Assembly (NCBI RefSeq): GCF_014635845.1
Contig: NZ_BMDP01000003.1
Span: 372,001-436,000, forward strand
Source: Oxalicibacterium solurbis
GTDB lineage: Bacteria; Pseudomonadota; Gammaproteobacteria; Burkholderiales; Burkholderiaceae_D
Reading direction: 5' to 3'
Length of the DNA: 64,000 nucleotides
Translations under genes and position numbers: made by a program
Shown here: positions 19,917 through 32,369 of the stretch, in pieces
Numbering within the stretch: the stretch's first letter is position 1
How the letters are laid out: each line of letters begins with the position of its first letter
The notes under the pieces: model-generated
The model's database searches: none
What the model was told of the DNA's origin: nothing
Seen by the model: the letters and a program-made list of their open reading frames with translations, nothing else

Positions 19917-21611
19917 TTACGCCTTCTTGCCGCTGTTGATCTTGCGGTTGATCGCCCATTGCTGCGCGATCGACAGGATGTTGTTGACCACCCAGTACAG
20001 CACGAGGCCGGCTGGGAAGAAGAAGAACATGATCGAGAACGCGATCGGCATGAACATCATGATCTTCGCCTGGATCGGATCCGGTGGTGTCGGATTCATC
20101 TTGGTCTGGAAGAACATCGACACGGCCATCAGGATCGGCAGGATACCGATCGTCAGATGGAAGCCGAAGATGTTGTAGGCGCCGAACAGTACGTCAGGCG
20201 AGGCTAGATCGGAAATCCATAGCCATGGTGCATTACGCATTTCGACGCTGGCGAGCAGCACCCAGTACAGCGAAATGAAGACAGGGATCTGGATCGCAAT
20301 CGGGAAGCAGCCGCCGAGCGGATTGATCTTCTCGGTCTTGTACAGCTCCATCATCGCCGCGTTCATCTTTTGCGGATCACCCTTGTAGCGGGTGCGGATG
20401 TCGGTCATCTTCGGCGTGACCAGCTTCATTCTTGCCATGCTGCGATAGCCGGCAGCCGACAGCGGGAAGAATGCCAGCTTGATCAGGATGGTCAGGACGA
20501 TGATGGTCCAGCCCCAGTTACCGAGGATCTGGTGGATGTGCGTCATCAGCCAGAAGATCGGGCGCGCGATGATCGTCAGCCAGCCATAGTCCTTGACCAG
20601 CTCGAAGCCAGGCGCGACTTCTTCCAGACGGGTGGATTCCTGCGGACCGGAATACAGCGTGGTGTCCATCGAAGCGGTGGCGCCAGGTGCGATCGTGCCC
20701 ACCGGCAGGATGGATCCGACGGCATACAGATTGGTTGCCAGTTTGCGCGTATAGATTTCCTGCTGCACGTCTGCCGGCGGAACGAAGGCGGATACGAAGT
20801 AATGCTGAACCATTGCAATCCAGCCATCCTTCGTCTTGGTTGCATGTTCAACCTTGCCTTCTTCGATCGAATCGAATTTGATCTTCTGGAACTTGTCAGC
20901 GTCGCTGTAGACGGCCGGACCGGTGAATGTGCTGTAGAAGTGCGATTCGTTGTCCACCTTGCCGCCATCACGCACCAGTTGCAGATACAGCGACGGCGTA
21001 ATCGGCGCGCCGGTGTTGTTGACGATATCGTGCTTGATGTCGACGCGGTAGTCGTTACGCTTGAACGTGAACGTCTTGATCAGTTTGACGCCGCCCTGCT
21101 CGGCCGTCATCACCAGTTGCAGCTGGTCGGCATTGCCGAGGTCGCGCGAACCCGGTTGCACGGTGAACATCGTCTTGTGATTCGGATAGACGCCACCTGT
21201 CAGGCCTGTTTGGCCCAGATACGTACGTTCCGGCGTGGAATCGAACAGCACGAGATTTTTGTCCGGATGGCCGCTCTCGTGATGCTTCAGCAGCTCGAGA
21301 CGACGAATCTCGCCGCCGGCGGTATCGATCTCGGCTTTGATCAAGTCCGTCGTAATGGTGATGCGCTCGTTTTTCGAAGCAGCGGCGACTTCGGCTGGCA
21401 CGCCGCCGGTTGACGTTGCCGTTTGCGTAGCCGTCGGGACATGCGCGTCTGCAGCCGCAGCTTCCGGCTTGGAGCCGGCAGCCGGTGCGGCTTTTTGCGT
21501 GGTGTCCGGTCCGAAAATCGGCGGCTTGCCGACATAACGGTTGTAGCTGTCCCACAGCATCAGCAGCGAAAACGAGAACACAACCCACAGGATGGTACGT
21601 TTGGTATCCAT
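19917..21611 (-). CDS. yidC: Membrane protein insertase YidC
   Basis: 564 residues with the Gram-negative layout: an N-terminal membrane anchor (ILWVVFSFSLLMLWDSYNRY), a large periplasmic domain, then the conserved core of five helices. The core contains MARMKLVTPKMTDIRTRYKG, KINPLGGCFPIAIQIPVFISLY and GLVLYWVVNNILSIAQQW. It inserts and folds inner-membrane proteins alone or with SecYEG. An Ala/Thr-rich linker after the first helix is normal for this group. Upstream neighbours are yidD and rnpA. Confidence 0.97.
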   Translation of the reverse strand: MDTKRTILWVVFSFSLLMLWDSYNRYVGKPPIFGPDTTQKAAPAAGSKPEAAAADAHVPTATQTATSTGGVPAEVAAASKNERITITTDLIKAEIDTAGGEIRRLELLKHHESGHPDKNLVLFDSTPERTYLGQTGLTGGVYPNHKTMFTVQPGSRDLGNADQLQLVMTAEQGGVKLIKTFTFKRNDYRVDIKHDIVNNTGAPITPSLYLQLVRDGGKVDNESHFYSTFTGPAVYSDADKFQKIKFDSIEEGKVEHATKTKDGWIAMVQHYFVSAFVPPADVQQEIYTRKLATNLYAVGSILPVGTIAPGATASMDTTLYSGPQESTRLEEVAPGFELVKDYGWLTIIARPIFWLMTHIHQILGNWGWTIIVLTILIKLAFFPLSAAGYRSMARMKLVTPKMTDIRTRYKGDPQKMNAAMMELYKTEKINPLGGCFPIAIQIPVFISLYWVLLASVEMRNAPWLWISDLASPDVLFGAYNIFGFHLTIGILPILMAVSMFFQTKMNPTPPDPIQAKIMMFMPIAFSIMFFFFPAGLVLYWVVNNILSIAQQWAINRKINSGKKA

Positions 21612-21625
21612 AAGCTCTTACTTAA

Positions 21626-21895
21626 TCAGGTTCGGGAATGGCCGCAACCGCAAGCGGTTGAAGAAGAGGAAGTTTGCGTCGGCGATCCGGGGACGGGATC
21701 GACACCGCCAGGGTGCCAAGGGTGGCATTTGCACAGTCGCTTAGTCGACAGCCAGCTGCCTTTCAGTGCGCCGTGCCGACCGATCGCTTCGATCGCATAC
21801 TGCGAGCAGCTGGGATAGAAGCGGCAATTCTGGCCGAGGAAGGGACTGATGCCCAATTGATAGGCGCGCACCAGTAGCAACAGCAAGGTCTTCAT
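21626..21895 (-). CDS. yidD: Membrane protein insertion efficiency factor YidD
   Basis: 89 residues. The signature [31 protein letters not shown] and [15 protein letters not shown] is diagnostic. An N-terminal amphipathic stretch associates with the inner membrane and assists YidC. The start codon overlaps the rnpA stop by 4 bp. The C-terminal tail ([17 protein letters not shown]) is Ser/Cys-rich and variable. Confidence 0.95.
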   Translation of the reverse strand: MKTLLLLLVRAYQLGISPFLGQNCRFYPSCSQYAIEAIGRHGALKGSWLSTKRLCKCHPWHPGGVDPVPGSPTQTSSSSTACGCGHSRT

Positions 21896-22284
21896 GCGTT
21901 TGCCTCCGATGTGCGCAGGCGCTGGGAATCGAACAACCGCGTCAATTCTTCACGCAACAACACGCGCAGACCGGCGCTGGTAGCGGGCGCCGTTTTTGTA
22001 TTGACGGGTTGCGACAAGCGAACGACGCAGTCGATTGACGGCAGCGCTGTTTGTCGAAACAGTTCGCGTGTCATGCGCTTGATGGTGTTGCGCGTCACGG
22101 CGCGGGGGGCGAGGCGTTTGGCGACAACCACGCCCAGGCGGGCGTGCGGTAGCTCAGTCTTGCGTGTATAGAGGACGAAATGCGCGGTTCGATACACGGG
22201 ACGCAAACGAAAAACGGATGAAAATTCATCCGTTTTAACGATCCGTCGATCGCGTGCAAACTCGAACGAACGGTCGCCGGTCAC
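21892..22284 (-). CDS. rnpA: Ribonuclease P protein component
   Basis: 130 residues. The basic protein has the RNase P signature [19 protein letters not shown], and an N-terminal segment ([22 protein letters not shown]) also matches the family. It binds the RNA subunit and aids 5' processing of precursor tRNAs. It follows rpmH by 9 bp and overlaps yidD, so the three are probably co-transcribed. Confidence 0.95.
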   Translation of the reverse strand: MTGDRSFEFARDRRIVKTDEFSSVFRLRPVYRTAHFVLYTRKTELPHARLGVVVAKRLAPRAVTRNTIKRMTRELFRQTALPSIDCVVRLSQPVNTKTAPATSAGLRVLLREELTRLFDSQRLRTSEANA

Positions 22285-22293
22285 GCCATCTGC

Positions 22294-22428
22294 TTAGACA
22301 GCCAGGCGCTTACGGCCCTTGGCGCGGCGTGCATTGAGCACGGCGCGGCCGCCACGGGTCGCCATACGAACGCGGAAGCCGTGGGTGCGCTTGCGGCGTA
22401 CGACGGAAGGTTGATAAGTACGTTTCAT
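22294..22428 (-). CDS. rpmH: 50S ribosomal protein L34
   Basis: A 44-residue very basic protein starting [20 protein letters not shown] and ending [10 protein letters not shown], an unmistakable L34. The ATG is at 22428. It heads the rpmH-rnpA-yidD-yidC unit and is divergent from dnaA, the usual arrangement at a bacterial origin. Confidence 0.97.
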   Translation of the reverse strand: MKRTYQPSVVRRKRTHGFRVRMATRGGRAVLNARRAKGRKRLAV

Positions 22429-22768
22429 TTTGTTGTCTCGCTAATCGGCAAAAGTAATCGGAACATCACGCGCCCATCGCTTGGACGTGGGCAAAAGCTG
22501 GCGCATGTTGATTGCCTCTGAAGCGACAACGCAACGGTCCAACATCGTGGGTAGTGAACCCGGAATTAAACAGCATTTTCCGCTTGTTTGTCAATTACTT
22601 AGCGCTGTTTAGACGGTCTGGCAACTTTTGAAATAAACCGCCAGCCTGTGGATAACTTCGTTCGACGAGGGTAGAATAGCGCGACGCGTGGCGGCCGTCA
22701 GGCATCAATAGACCACCCAAGGGAAGGCAGCAAGGCCTCTCTATATAAGAGATCAAAGCAGACGATTC
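22429..22768. other. rpmH-dnaA divergent intergenic region with a DnaA box
   Basis: 340 bp containing the promoters of rpmH (minus) and dnaA (plus). A perfect DnaA box, tgtggataa, lies at 22647-22655. It probably serves dnaA autoregulation and may contribute to the origin. No coding region is seen. Confidence 0.7.
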
Positions 22769-24151
22769 ATGGAAAACTTTTGGCAAACCTGCTCCGCCCG
22801 CCTGGAACAGGAGTTGACGCCTCAACAATACAGCGCGTGGATCAAGCCGCTGGCGCCGCTCGATTACGAGGACGGTACCTTGCGCATCGCCGCGCCGAAT
22901 CGTTTCAAGCTGGACTGGGTCAAAGCCCAGTTCGCCAGCCGCATCACTACCCTCGCCGCCGAATTCTGGGAAATGCCGGTCGACGTCCAGTTTGTGCTGG
23001 ATCCGCGTCTGTCCGCTGCCAGGAAACCGGCGTTGCGCACAACCAACGGTGAGGCGCCATCGGATAATGATATGCCGGTCGGAATGCCGGAAGCGATTCC
23101 GGTGCCAGTCGAGGAAGCGCCACGGCGCGACCAGAGTCGCATCAATACCGCATTGACGTTCGACAGTTTCGTGACGGGCAAGGCCAACCAACTGGCCCGT
23201 GCGGCAGCCATCCAGGTCGCCAACAATCCGGGCAGTTCGTACAACCCGCTGTTCCTGTATGGCGGCGTCGGCCTTGGCAAAACCCATTTGATCCACGCGA
23301 TCGGCAACCAGATTCTGGCCGACAATCCCAACGTCAAGATTCGCTATATCCATGCAGAACAGTACGTTCGCGACGTAGTGACTGCTTACCAGCGCAAGGG
23401 TTTCGACGACTTCAAGCGCTATTACCATTCGTTGGATCTGCTGCTGATCGATGACGTGCAGTTCTTCGCCGGCAAGAGCCGTACGCAGGAGGAATTCTTC
23501 TACGCATTCGAGGCACTGATTGCGTCGAAGAAACAGATCATCATCACCAGCGATACCTATCCGAAGGAAATTTCCGGTCTGGACGAGCGGCTGATTTCAC
23601 GCTTCGATTCCGGCCTGACGGTTGCCGTCGAGCCGCCGGAGCTGGAAATGCGAGTAGCGATTCTGCTGAAAAAGGCGGAACAGGAAGGCGTGACCTTCTC
23701 CGACGACGTTGCCTTCTTTGTAGCCAAGCACCTGCGCTCCAACGTGCGCGAGCTGGAAGGCGCGCTGCGCAAGATTCTTGCTTACTCCCGTTTCCACGGG
23801 AAAGACATCACGATCGAGGTCGTCAAGGATGCGCTGAAGGACCTGCTGTCGGTGCAGAACCGCCAGATTTCCGTCGAGAACATCCAGAAAACGGTTGCCG
23901 ACTTCTTCAATATCAAGGTCGCCGACATGTATTCGAAGAAACGTCCGGCCAATATTGCCCGGCCGCGACAGATTGCGATGTACCTGGCCAAAGAATTAAC
24001 GCAAAAGAGTCTGCCCGAGATCGGCGAGCTGTTCGGCGGCCGAGATCATACAACCGTGTTGCATGCGGTGCGCAAGATCGGAGCCGACCGAAGCAAGAGT
24101 CCGGAATGCAACCATGAGTTGCATGTGCTGGAGCAAACGCTAAAAGGTTGA
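22769..24151 (+). CDS. dnaA: Chromosomal replication initiator protein DnaA
   Basis: 460 residues. Domain I is [20 protein letters not shown]...; domain II is a short Pro/Glu-rich linker near 85-125. The AAA+ domain has Walker [11 protein letters not shown], Walker [11 protein letters not shown] and the sensor segment [12 protein letters not shown]. Domain IV has the DnaA-box reading motif [15 protein letters not shown]. It binds DnaA boxes to melt oriC and also regulates its own promoter. dnaN follows. Confidence 0.98.
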   Translation: MENFWQTCSARLEQELTPQQYSAWIKPLAPLDYEDGTLRIAAPNRFKLDWVKAQFASRITTLAAEFWEMPVDVQFVLDPRLSAARKPALRTTNGEAPSDNDMPVGMPEAIPVPVEEAPRRDQSRINTALTFDSFVTGKANQLARAAAIQVANNPGSSYNPLFLYGGVGLGKTHLIHAIGNQILADNPNVKIRYIHAEQYVRDVVTAYQRKGFDDFKRYYHSLDLLLIDDVQFFAGKSRTQEEFFYAFEALIASKKQIIITSDTYPKEISGLDERLISRFDSGLTVAVEPPELEMRVAILLKKAEQEGVTFSDDVAFFVAKHLRSNVRELEGALRKILAYSRFHGKDITIEVVKDALKDLLSVQNRQISVENIQKTVADFFNIKVADMYSKKRPANIARPRQIAMYLAKELTQKSLPEIGELFGGRDHTTVLHAVRKIGADRSKSPECNHELHVLEQTLKG

Positions 24152-24461
24152 ACTGCCTACGCGCCTGTGGATAACTTTGTGGATATCCGTAGGATAAGTG
24201 GTGGATAGCAGGTGGATAAGTCGGATTAGGGACAAAATCACGCCGGCTTGGGGTTTTTGACCGGGTGTTTCTGTCAAAATACACCGTTGTTGCCGAGCGT
24301 CCGGCCATGCAGGAAGCGTGTTCTTGTTATCGCCTTCCTGCAAGTGAGACAAGCGGACATCGCGGCAAGCGCCGGCGGGCGTGACAAAATCGCCGGCGTT
24401 TGATTTTTATTGAGCACTGCTTCGCGCATTTGTTTAACTATCTATCGATAAGGATCTAACT
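24152..24461. other. dnaA-dnaN intergenic region, candidate oriC
   Basis: 310 bp with a cluster of DnaA-box-like 9-mers in one orientation: tgtggataa at 24166-24174 (perfect), tgtggatat at 24178-24186 and ggtggataa at 24211-24219, plus weaker ones between 24191 and 24210. An AT-richer stretch (ttgatttttattgag and neighbouring bases) lies nearer dnaN. The clustering is consistent with an origin. Its boundaries are not shown by the sequence alone. Confidence 0.6.
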
Positions 24462-25568
24462 ATGCAATTGGTCAAAGCCCAACGAGATGCGCTGTTGCGT
24501 CCGTTGCAGATAGTGAGTGGTATTGTCGAGCGTCGGCACACGCTGCCGATTCTGGCCAATATCCTCATTCGCAAGGATGGTGAGCGCGTTTCTTTCCTAT
24601 CGACCGACATCGAAGTCCAGATCACCACGCATGCGCAGGTCGGCAGCGGTAACGATGCGGCATCCACCACGGTCGCCGCGCGCAAGCTGCTGGACATCCT
24701 GCGTGCGCTGCCTGATTCCGGTGATGTTGCCCTGTCGCTGGCGAACAAGCGCATGACGGTGCAGTCCGGCAAGTCGCGCTTTGCATTGCAGACGCTGGCC
24801 GCCGAGGAATTCCCGACGGTTGCCCAGGCCGAGCAATACAACGCCAAGGTCACGTTGCCGCAGAAGGCGCTGAAGCACCTGTTCAACATGGTGCACTTCT
24901 CGATGGCGCAGCAAGACATTCGCTATTACCTGAATGGCCTGTTGCTGGTGGTCGATGGCAAGAATGTGATTGCCGTTGCGACCGACGGTCACCGCCTCGC
25001 GTTTTGCCAGGTTGCGACCGAGCAGGAATTCCCGCGCCAGGAAGTCATCATTCCGCGCAAGACCATCCTCGAACTGCAGCGTCTGCTGGAAGAAAACGAC
25101 CAGCCGGTCGATCTGGAAATCGCGACCAATCAGGTCAAGCTGACCTTCAGCGATATCGAACTGATTTCGAAGCTGGTCGAAGGCAAGTTCCCGGATTACA
25201 CCCGCGTGGTGCCGAAGGGCTACAAGAACAACTTCACGATCGGCCGTGACACCTTGCTGCGTTCGTTGCAGCGTGCGGCCATCATGACGTCCGACAAGTT
25301 CAAGGGCGTGCGCTGTGTGATCGCGCCCGGCAGCATGAAGATCAGTTCCACCAACGCCGATCAGGAAGAGGCAGTGGAAGAAGTTGAAATCGACTACGGC
25401 GGCGATAGCGTCGATATCGGTTTCAACGTCACCTACCTGCTCGACGTGCTGAACAATCTCAAGAGCGACAATGTGAACATTGCGCTTGGCGATGCCAATT
25501 CATCGGCATTGTTGACCGTACCGGAAAATCCCGACTTCAAGTATGTCGTGATGCCGATGCGTATTTGA
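24462..25568 (+). CDS. dnaN: DNA polymerase III sliding clamp (beta subunit)
   Basis: 368 residues. The N-terminus MQLVKAQRDALLRPLQIVSG matches the first clamp domain, and the C-terminus ends YVVMPMRI, the family M-P-(M/V)-R end. Three similar domains form half of a dimeric ring that tethers replicative polymerase to DNA. RBS aaggat lies 6 bases before the ATG. The order dnaA-dnaN-gyrB fits the replication origin. Confidence 0.98.
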   Translation: MQLVKAQRDALLRPLQIVSGIVERRHTLPILANILIRKDGERVSFLSTDIEVQITTHAQVGSGNDAASTTVAARKLLDILRALPDSGDVALSLANKRMTVQSGKSRFALQTLAAEEFPTVAQAEQYNAKVTLPQKALKHLFNMVHFSMAQQDIRYYLNGLLLVVDGKNVIAVATDGHRLAFCQVATEQEFPRQEVIIPRKTILELQRLLEENDQPVDLEIATNQVKLTFSDIELISKLVEGKFPDYTRVVPKGYKNNFTIGRDTLLRSLQRAAIMTSDKFKGVRCVIAPGSMKISSTNADQEEAVEEVEIDYGGDSVDIGFNVTYLLDVLNNLKSDNVNIALGDANSSALLTVPENPDFKYVVMPMRI

Positions 25569-25635
25569 TAAGGGCTTTTTGCACACGTAAAAACGCCTTT
25601 TGTTTTTCCCCAATGATTGGGCGTGCGAAATCTCG

Positions 25636-25672
25636 TTTTAAAGCGTTTTCAGAGTGAAAAACTGCTTTAAAA
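25636..25672. repeat. Inverted repeat in the dnaN-gyrB intergenic region
   Basis: ttttaaagc at 25636-25644 and gctttaaaa at 25664-25672 are perfect inverted copies with a 19-nt spacer. It lies ~140 bp before gyrB, where a promoter or a transcript hairpin is expected. The role is unknown. Confidence 0.35.
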
Positions 25673-25695
25673 ACAGGGACTTCGCCCCCAATTAG

Positions 25696-28311
<2,616 letters not shown>

Positions 28312-28364
28312 TCTTGTTGTAGGTTCTCAAAATATCTGAAATATTCTCAATTATGTGAAACAAG

Positions 28365-28392
28365 AAAAGGCTCCTAAGGAGCCTTTTTTATA
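28365..28392 (+). terminator. Rho-independent terminator after gyrB
   Basis: A 10-bp perfect stem aaaaggctcc/ggagcctttt with a 3-nt loop and a tttta tail. It separates gyrB from the accessory block that follows. Confidence 0.9.
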
Positions 28393-28603
28393 CAGAATGA
28401 GTTCTGGTTAATGTAGAACACTTTAGTTACGGACTAAATATGGCCATCCATATATGAGATGTGTCACAGCCGAAGTTTACCGCCAAACCAAAATGTTCGG
28501 CATGTCGATGATTGATATCATTATTCAGAAAAAAGGTCTGATTTAGATCTAGTTCATTTCAAATATTAGAAATAATAAGAAATCCAAATTCGGGAAGTAA
28601 CCA

Positions 28604-30940
28604 ATGACAATTACACTCGCCACTCTGCTTAAAGACAGTGGTTATAAGCTCAATCAGTTCAAGCCGGTTCAAATCGCCACGCTGGAAGCTGCTATTACGA
28701 TCAAAGAATCAGGGAAGAAAGAAGTGCCTTACGTCACGTGTTTAGTGCGCGGCAAGCCGATTAGGCTAACGCCTGAAGAGGCGGTTCGGCAGCTTTATGT
28801 GATGGCCTTGCGCGACGATCTCAATTATCCGGTCAGTCGGATGGAAGTCGAGCACGAAGTTACCTTTGGTCGTGAGAAGAAGCGCGCCGATATCTGTGTC
28901 TTCGACAAAGACAAGATTACCTCGCCCTATATCCTTGTTGAAGTTAAGAAGCCTAAACTAAAAGACGGTAAGGAGCAGCTTAAGAGTTATTGCAACGCTA
29001 CAGGTGCGCCGATGGGCGTCTGGACTAACGGCGAGCAAATCTCTTATTACCACCGCAAAGATCCTAACTACTTCGAAGACATTCCTGCCATTCCCTCGGA
29101 GCACGAGAAGCTGTCGGACATTTTGGCTGAGCGCTGGACTATCGACGATCTGGTGCGGTTGGACAAGTTGGTGAATGAGCGAAAGTCCCTTAAGGACCTT
29201 ATCTTGGAAATGGAGGATGAAGTCCTCGCGAACGCTGGCGTAGATGTGTTTGAGGAATTGTTCAAGCTGATATTTACCAAGCTTTACGATGAAATGGAAA
29301 GTGGTCGTGACAAAAAGCGGCACCTTATTTTTAAAAATTACGGGGACACTGAAACCGAACTGAAGGCCAAGATTCAAGGCTTGTTCGATAAGGCTAGCGC
29401 CAAGTGGGAAGGGGTGTTCTCTGACGGTGCGAAGATCGAATTGACCCCTAGCCACCTCGCTGTCTGCGTGGCCTCGCTTGAAAAGGTCAAACTCTTTAAT
29501 TCCAATCTCGAAGTTGTTGATGAGGCTTTTGAATATCTCATTAACAAATCGAGCAAGGGCGAGAAAGGACAATACTTTACACCGCGTTACGTCATCGACA
29601 TGTGTGTGAAGATGATGAATCCGCAGGAGTGGGAAACCCTAATAGATACTGCCTCCGGAAGTTGTGGCTTTCCAGTGCATGGCATCTTTCACGTCTGGGA
29701 GCAGATCATGAAGGAAGAGGGACTATCCAAGAGTCACCTCTTCACTACCGAGAAGAAGCCCGCGCGGTGTGAAGACTATGTGCGAAATAAGGTCTTCGCT
29801 ATTGACTTCGATGAAAAAGCAGTGCGCGTCGGACGCACTCTTAACCTGATTGCGGGTGATGGACAAACTAATGTGCTGCATCTCAATACCTTGGATTATG
29901 AACGTTGGGACGAAAAGACCAGCGACGAACAATGGATCGACATCTACGGCGAAGGTTGGAAGCGCTTGCGCAAATTGCGTGTCGACAAGACTAGCAACCG
30001 CGATTTTTGCTTCGACGTGCTAATGGCCAATCCACCGTTTGCTGGCGATATCAAGGAAACTCGTATACTCGCTAAGTACGAATTGGCTCGCACTGTCAGC
30101 TACGAAAAAATCGCTAAGGTCGATCCGGCTGATTCTTACATTGTCGATGCCCGCAAGCGTCCGCCTACTTTTACTGAGGGGCTGCACGCTAGCAATGAAA
30201 CTATCTTCCAAACGGCCGATGGCAGTTATCGCAAGGTTAAGATCAAGCATCAGAACACTGTAGGTCGAGACATCCTTTTCATTGAAAGAAACCTTTCTTT
30301 CCTTAAACCTGGTGGGCGCATGGCCGTAGTGTTGCCACAAGGCCGTTTCAACAATGCCGGCGACAAGGACTTGCGCGAATATCTAAATGAACATTGCCGC
30401 ATCCTTGCCGTCGTCGGCTTGCACGGCAATGCCTTCAAGCCACACACTGGGACTAAGACCAGCGTACTGTTTGTGCAGAAGTGGAATGATGATCCCAAAG
30501 CTGGGCCGTTATGTCCAAAGAAGGCTGACTACCCGATCTTTTTCGCTACGATGCGCGAGCCTTCTAAGGATAGCTCTGGTGACAAAATTTATCGGGCTGT
30601 ACGACATAGTATGACGGCGAACGAAATCGCGGAGTGTATAGCACTAAAGGAAAAGTGGAGGCGCTTGGATGAAGAGCTAGCAATACTTCGTACCAAAGCA
30701 CGTAACGACAACCCAACAGAGGGTGATCAACGGCGACTCAGCGAAATCGAAGCTTTGCAAGCGGAAAGCTCAGAAGAGATAAAAAAAGCCAGTATTGATC
30801 TGGATGCACCTTTACTTGATGATCACGGACACTTAATCGTCAAACATGACTTGTTCAATCATGATGGCAAGACGGAGGACGGCATTGCCGAGGCGTTCAT
30901 CGAGTTCGCTAAGAAGGAGAAATTAAGTTTTTTTCGATGA
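28604..30940 (+). CDS. Nuclease-DNA methyltransferase fusion (HsdR_N-like domain plus HsdM-like N6-adenine methylase)
   Basis: 778 residues. Residues ~30-150 resemble the N-terminal nuclease domain of type I HsdR, with a PD-(D/E)xK core: D96 in KKRADICVFD and E113-x-K115 in ILVEVKKPK. Residues ~200-720 are HsdM-like: GQYFTPRYV (322-330), the SAM motif DTASGSCGF (348-356) and the N6-adenine motif NPPF (476-479). The C-terminal ~60 residues are charged helical. No SF2 helicase motifs are present, so this is not a normal HsdR. The gene ends in a 4-bp overlap with the specificity gene. The arrangement recalls BcgI-type fusions, but a methylase with an inactive nuclease cannot be excluded. Confidence 0.85.
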   Translation: MTITLATLLKDSGYKLNQFKPVQIATLEAAITIKESGKKEVPYVTCLVRGKPIRLTPEEAVRQLYVMALRDDLNYPVSRMEVEHEVTFGREKKRADICVFDKDKITSPYILVEVKKPKLKDGKEQLKSYCNATGAPMGVWTNGEQISYYHRKDPNYFEDIPAIPSEHEKLSDILAERWTIDDLVRLDKLVNERKSLKDLILEMEDEVLANAGVDVFEELFKLIFTKLYDEMESGRDKKRHLIFKNYGDTETELKAKIQGLFDKASAKWEGVFSDGAKIELTPSHLAVCVASLEKVKLFNSNLEVVDEAFEYLINKSSKGEKGQYFTPRYVIDMCVKMMNPQEWETLIDTASGSCGFPVHGIFHVWEQIMKEEGLSKSHLFTTEKKPARCEDYVRNKVFAIDFDEKAVRVGRTLNLIAGDGQTNVLHLNTLDYERWDEKTSDEQWIDIYGEGWKRLRKLRVDKTSNRDFCFDVLMANPPFAGDIKETRILAKYELARTVSYEKIAKVDPADSYIVDARKRPPTFTEGLHASNETIFQTADGSYRKVKIKHQNTVGRDILFIERNLSFLKPGGRMAVVLPQGRFNNAGDKDLREYLNEHCRILAVVGLHGNAFKPHTGTKTSVLFVQKWNDDPKAGPLCPKKADYPIFFATMREPSKDSSGDKIYRAVRHSMTANEIAECIALKEKWRRLDEELAILRTKARNDNPTEGDQRRLSEIEALQAESSEEIKKASIDLDAPLLDDHGHLIVKHDLFNHDGKTEDGIAEAFIEFAKKEKLSFFR

Positions 30941-32364
30941 GCCCCTGCGATGAGTTGCGCTACGCGCGCTTGTTGGAGGGGCTGGAAGTAACTATCCTAC
31001 CTTATAGCGAAGCAATTTCGGCTGACCCTACCGGGCGACTCGATTCCTCTTTTTTTGAGAAACGATTTATTGAGATCCGCAAACGAGCGGCAGCATGGGA
31101 TCGTCTAGACATTCATGCCAAATCTGTCGTATGTGGTCCTTTCGGTTCGAATCTTCTAAATGAGAATTATGTGGAACGTGGAGTTCCGATGATTCGTCCT
31201 TTTAATCTACGCGATTGCCGGTCTGATCAAGGTGACATTGCCTTGCTAAAAGCCTCCTTCGTTGACGACGAAGAACTAAAAACCTTCGGGCGAAATACGG
31301 TGATGTTTGCACGTGTTGGTGAAGTTGGCGCAGGAGTCAATCTATATGATCGAGCGACGATTAGCCCGAACATCATCGCCGCAGAACTGTTAAAAACTGT
31401 CAATCCATACTTTGTTGGTGTGTTTGCCAACACAAAATTCGGGCGGCTTCAATTAGAGGCGGGAATGAAGGTTGTGGCACAGCCAACTATTTCGACCGAC
31501 TCGATTCGGGCGTTACGAATTCCTCCACTTAATCAAGATTTTCAGCGAAAAATTGCCGAGATGTTTATGAAGGCGGTAGATTTGGAAGATCGCGGAGTCA
31601 AACTACTTACCGATGCTGAGAAATTTCTTCTTCATGCGCTCGGCCTCAAAGAATGGAAAATTCCCGACCCACTTACCTATCTGCGCAGCAGCCGTGAGGC
31701 GTTCGCCGCAGGCCGGCTTGATGCCGAACACTTCAAACCAAAATACGACGAATTGCTTGAGTATCTTGAGAAAACCGGCGAAGCAAAGGCGCTTGGCTCT
31801 ATGTTGGCGATAAATGAACGGGGTAATCAACCAGAATACGCTGAAAAAGGTCTACCAGTTGTCAATTCAAAGCATGTTTTTGGCGGTGAGATTCGACTCG
31901 ATGCTGAAAATAGGGTGGCGGCAGAAGATGCCGCTAAAATCTTGATTGAACCGAATGATGTGTTGATGAATGGCACTGGCGTAGGGACCATCGGTCGTAG
32001 TGCTCCCTATCTTCATTCTGGCAAAGCTATCCCTGATAATCATGTAACCATACTGCGTCCTAAGCCTAACGTAATCGATCCGATTTATCTTTCTGTATTT
32101 ATTAATAGCGTTGCTGGCCAAATGCAGGTCGAGCAGCGTTTGCATGGTTCATCTGGTCAGATCGAACTTTATCCATCCGATATTGCTGAGTTCGTTATTT
32201 GGGTCGCACCTGAAGAAATACAGAAAAAGGTTCGTCAAGCTATCGAAAACGGATTTACATCAAAGCAGCGAGCGATTCACCTTCTCGATACCGCAAAGCA
32301 TGCCGTCGAGATCGCCGTGGAGCAGAATGAAAGGGCGGCTCTAGATTACCTTAGAGGGATTTGA
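30937..32364 (+). CDS. HsdS-like specificity subunit
   Basis: 475 residues, overlapping the methylase gene by ATGA. Two target-recognition halves are visible. The first ends in MKVVAQPTISTDSIRALRIPPLNQDFQRKIAEMF and the second in SGQIELYPSDIAEFVIWVAPEEIQKKVRQAIENG, the repeated I-P-(P)-x-x-x-Q-x-x-I or equivalent pattern of type I HsdS, each followed by a helix. It should direct the fused enzyme to a bipartite DNA site. The length suits a complete two-TRD protein. Confidence 0.8.
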   Translation: MSPCDELRYARLLEGLEVTILPYSEAISADPTGRLDSSFFEKRFIEIRKRAAAWDRLDIHAKSVVCGPFGSNLLNENYVERGVPMIRPFNLRDCRSDQGDIALLKASFVDDEELKTFGRNTVMFARVGEVGAGVNLYDRATISPNIIAAELLKTVNPYFVGVFANTKFGRLQLEAGMKVVAQPTISTDSIRALRIPPLNQDFQRKIAEMFMKAVDLEDRGVKLLTDAEKFLLHALGLKEWKIPDPLTYLRSSREAFAAGRLDAEHFKPKYDELLEYLEKTGEAKALGSMLAINERGNQPEYAEKGLPVVNSKHVFGGEIRLDAENRVAAEDAAKILIEPNDVLMNGTGVGTIGRSAPYLHSGKAIPDNHVTILRPKPNVIDPIYLSVFINSVAGQMQVEQRLHGSSGQIELYPSDIAEFVIWVAPEEIQKKVRQAIENGFTSKQRAIHLLDTAKHAVEIAVEQNERAALDYLRGI

Positions 32365-32369
32365 TAACC

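Noticed and set aside
28604-30940. Annotation as a full HsdR subunit because of the HsdR_N-like domain
   Set aside because: No DEAD-box helicase motifs; the rest of the protein is a DNA methylase.
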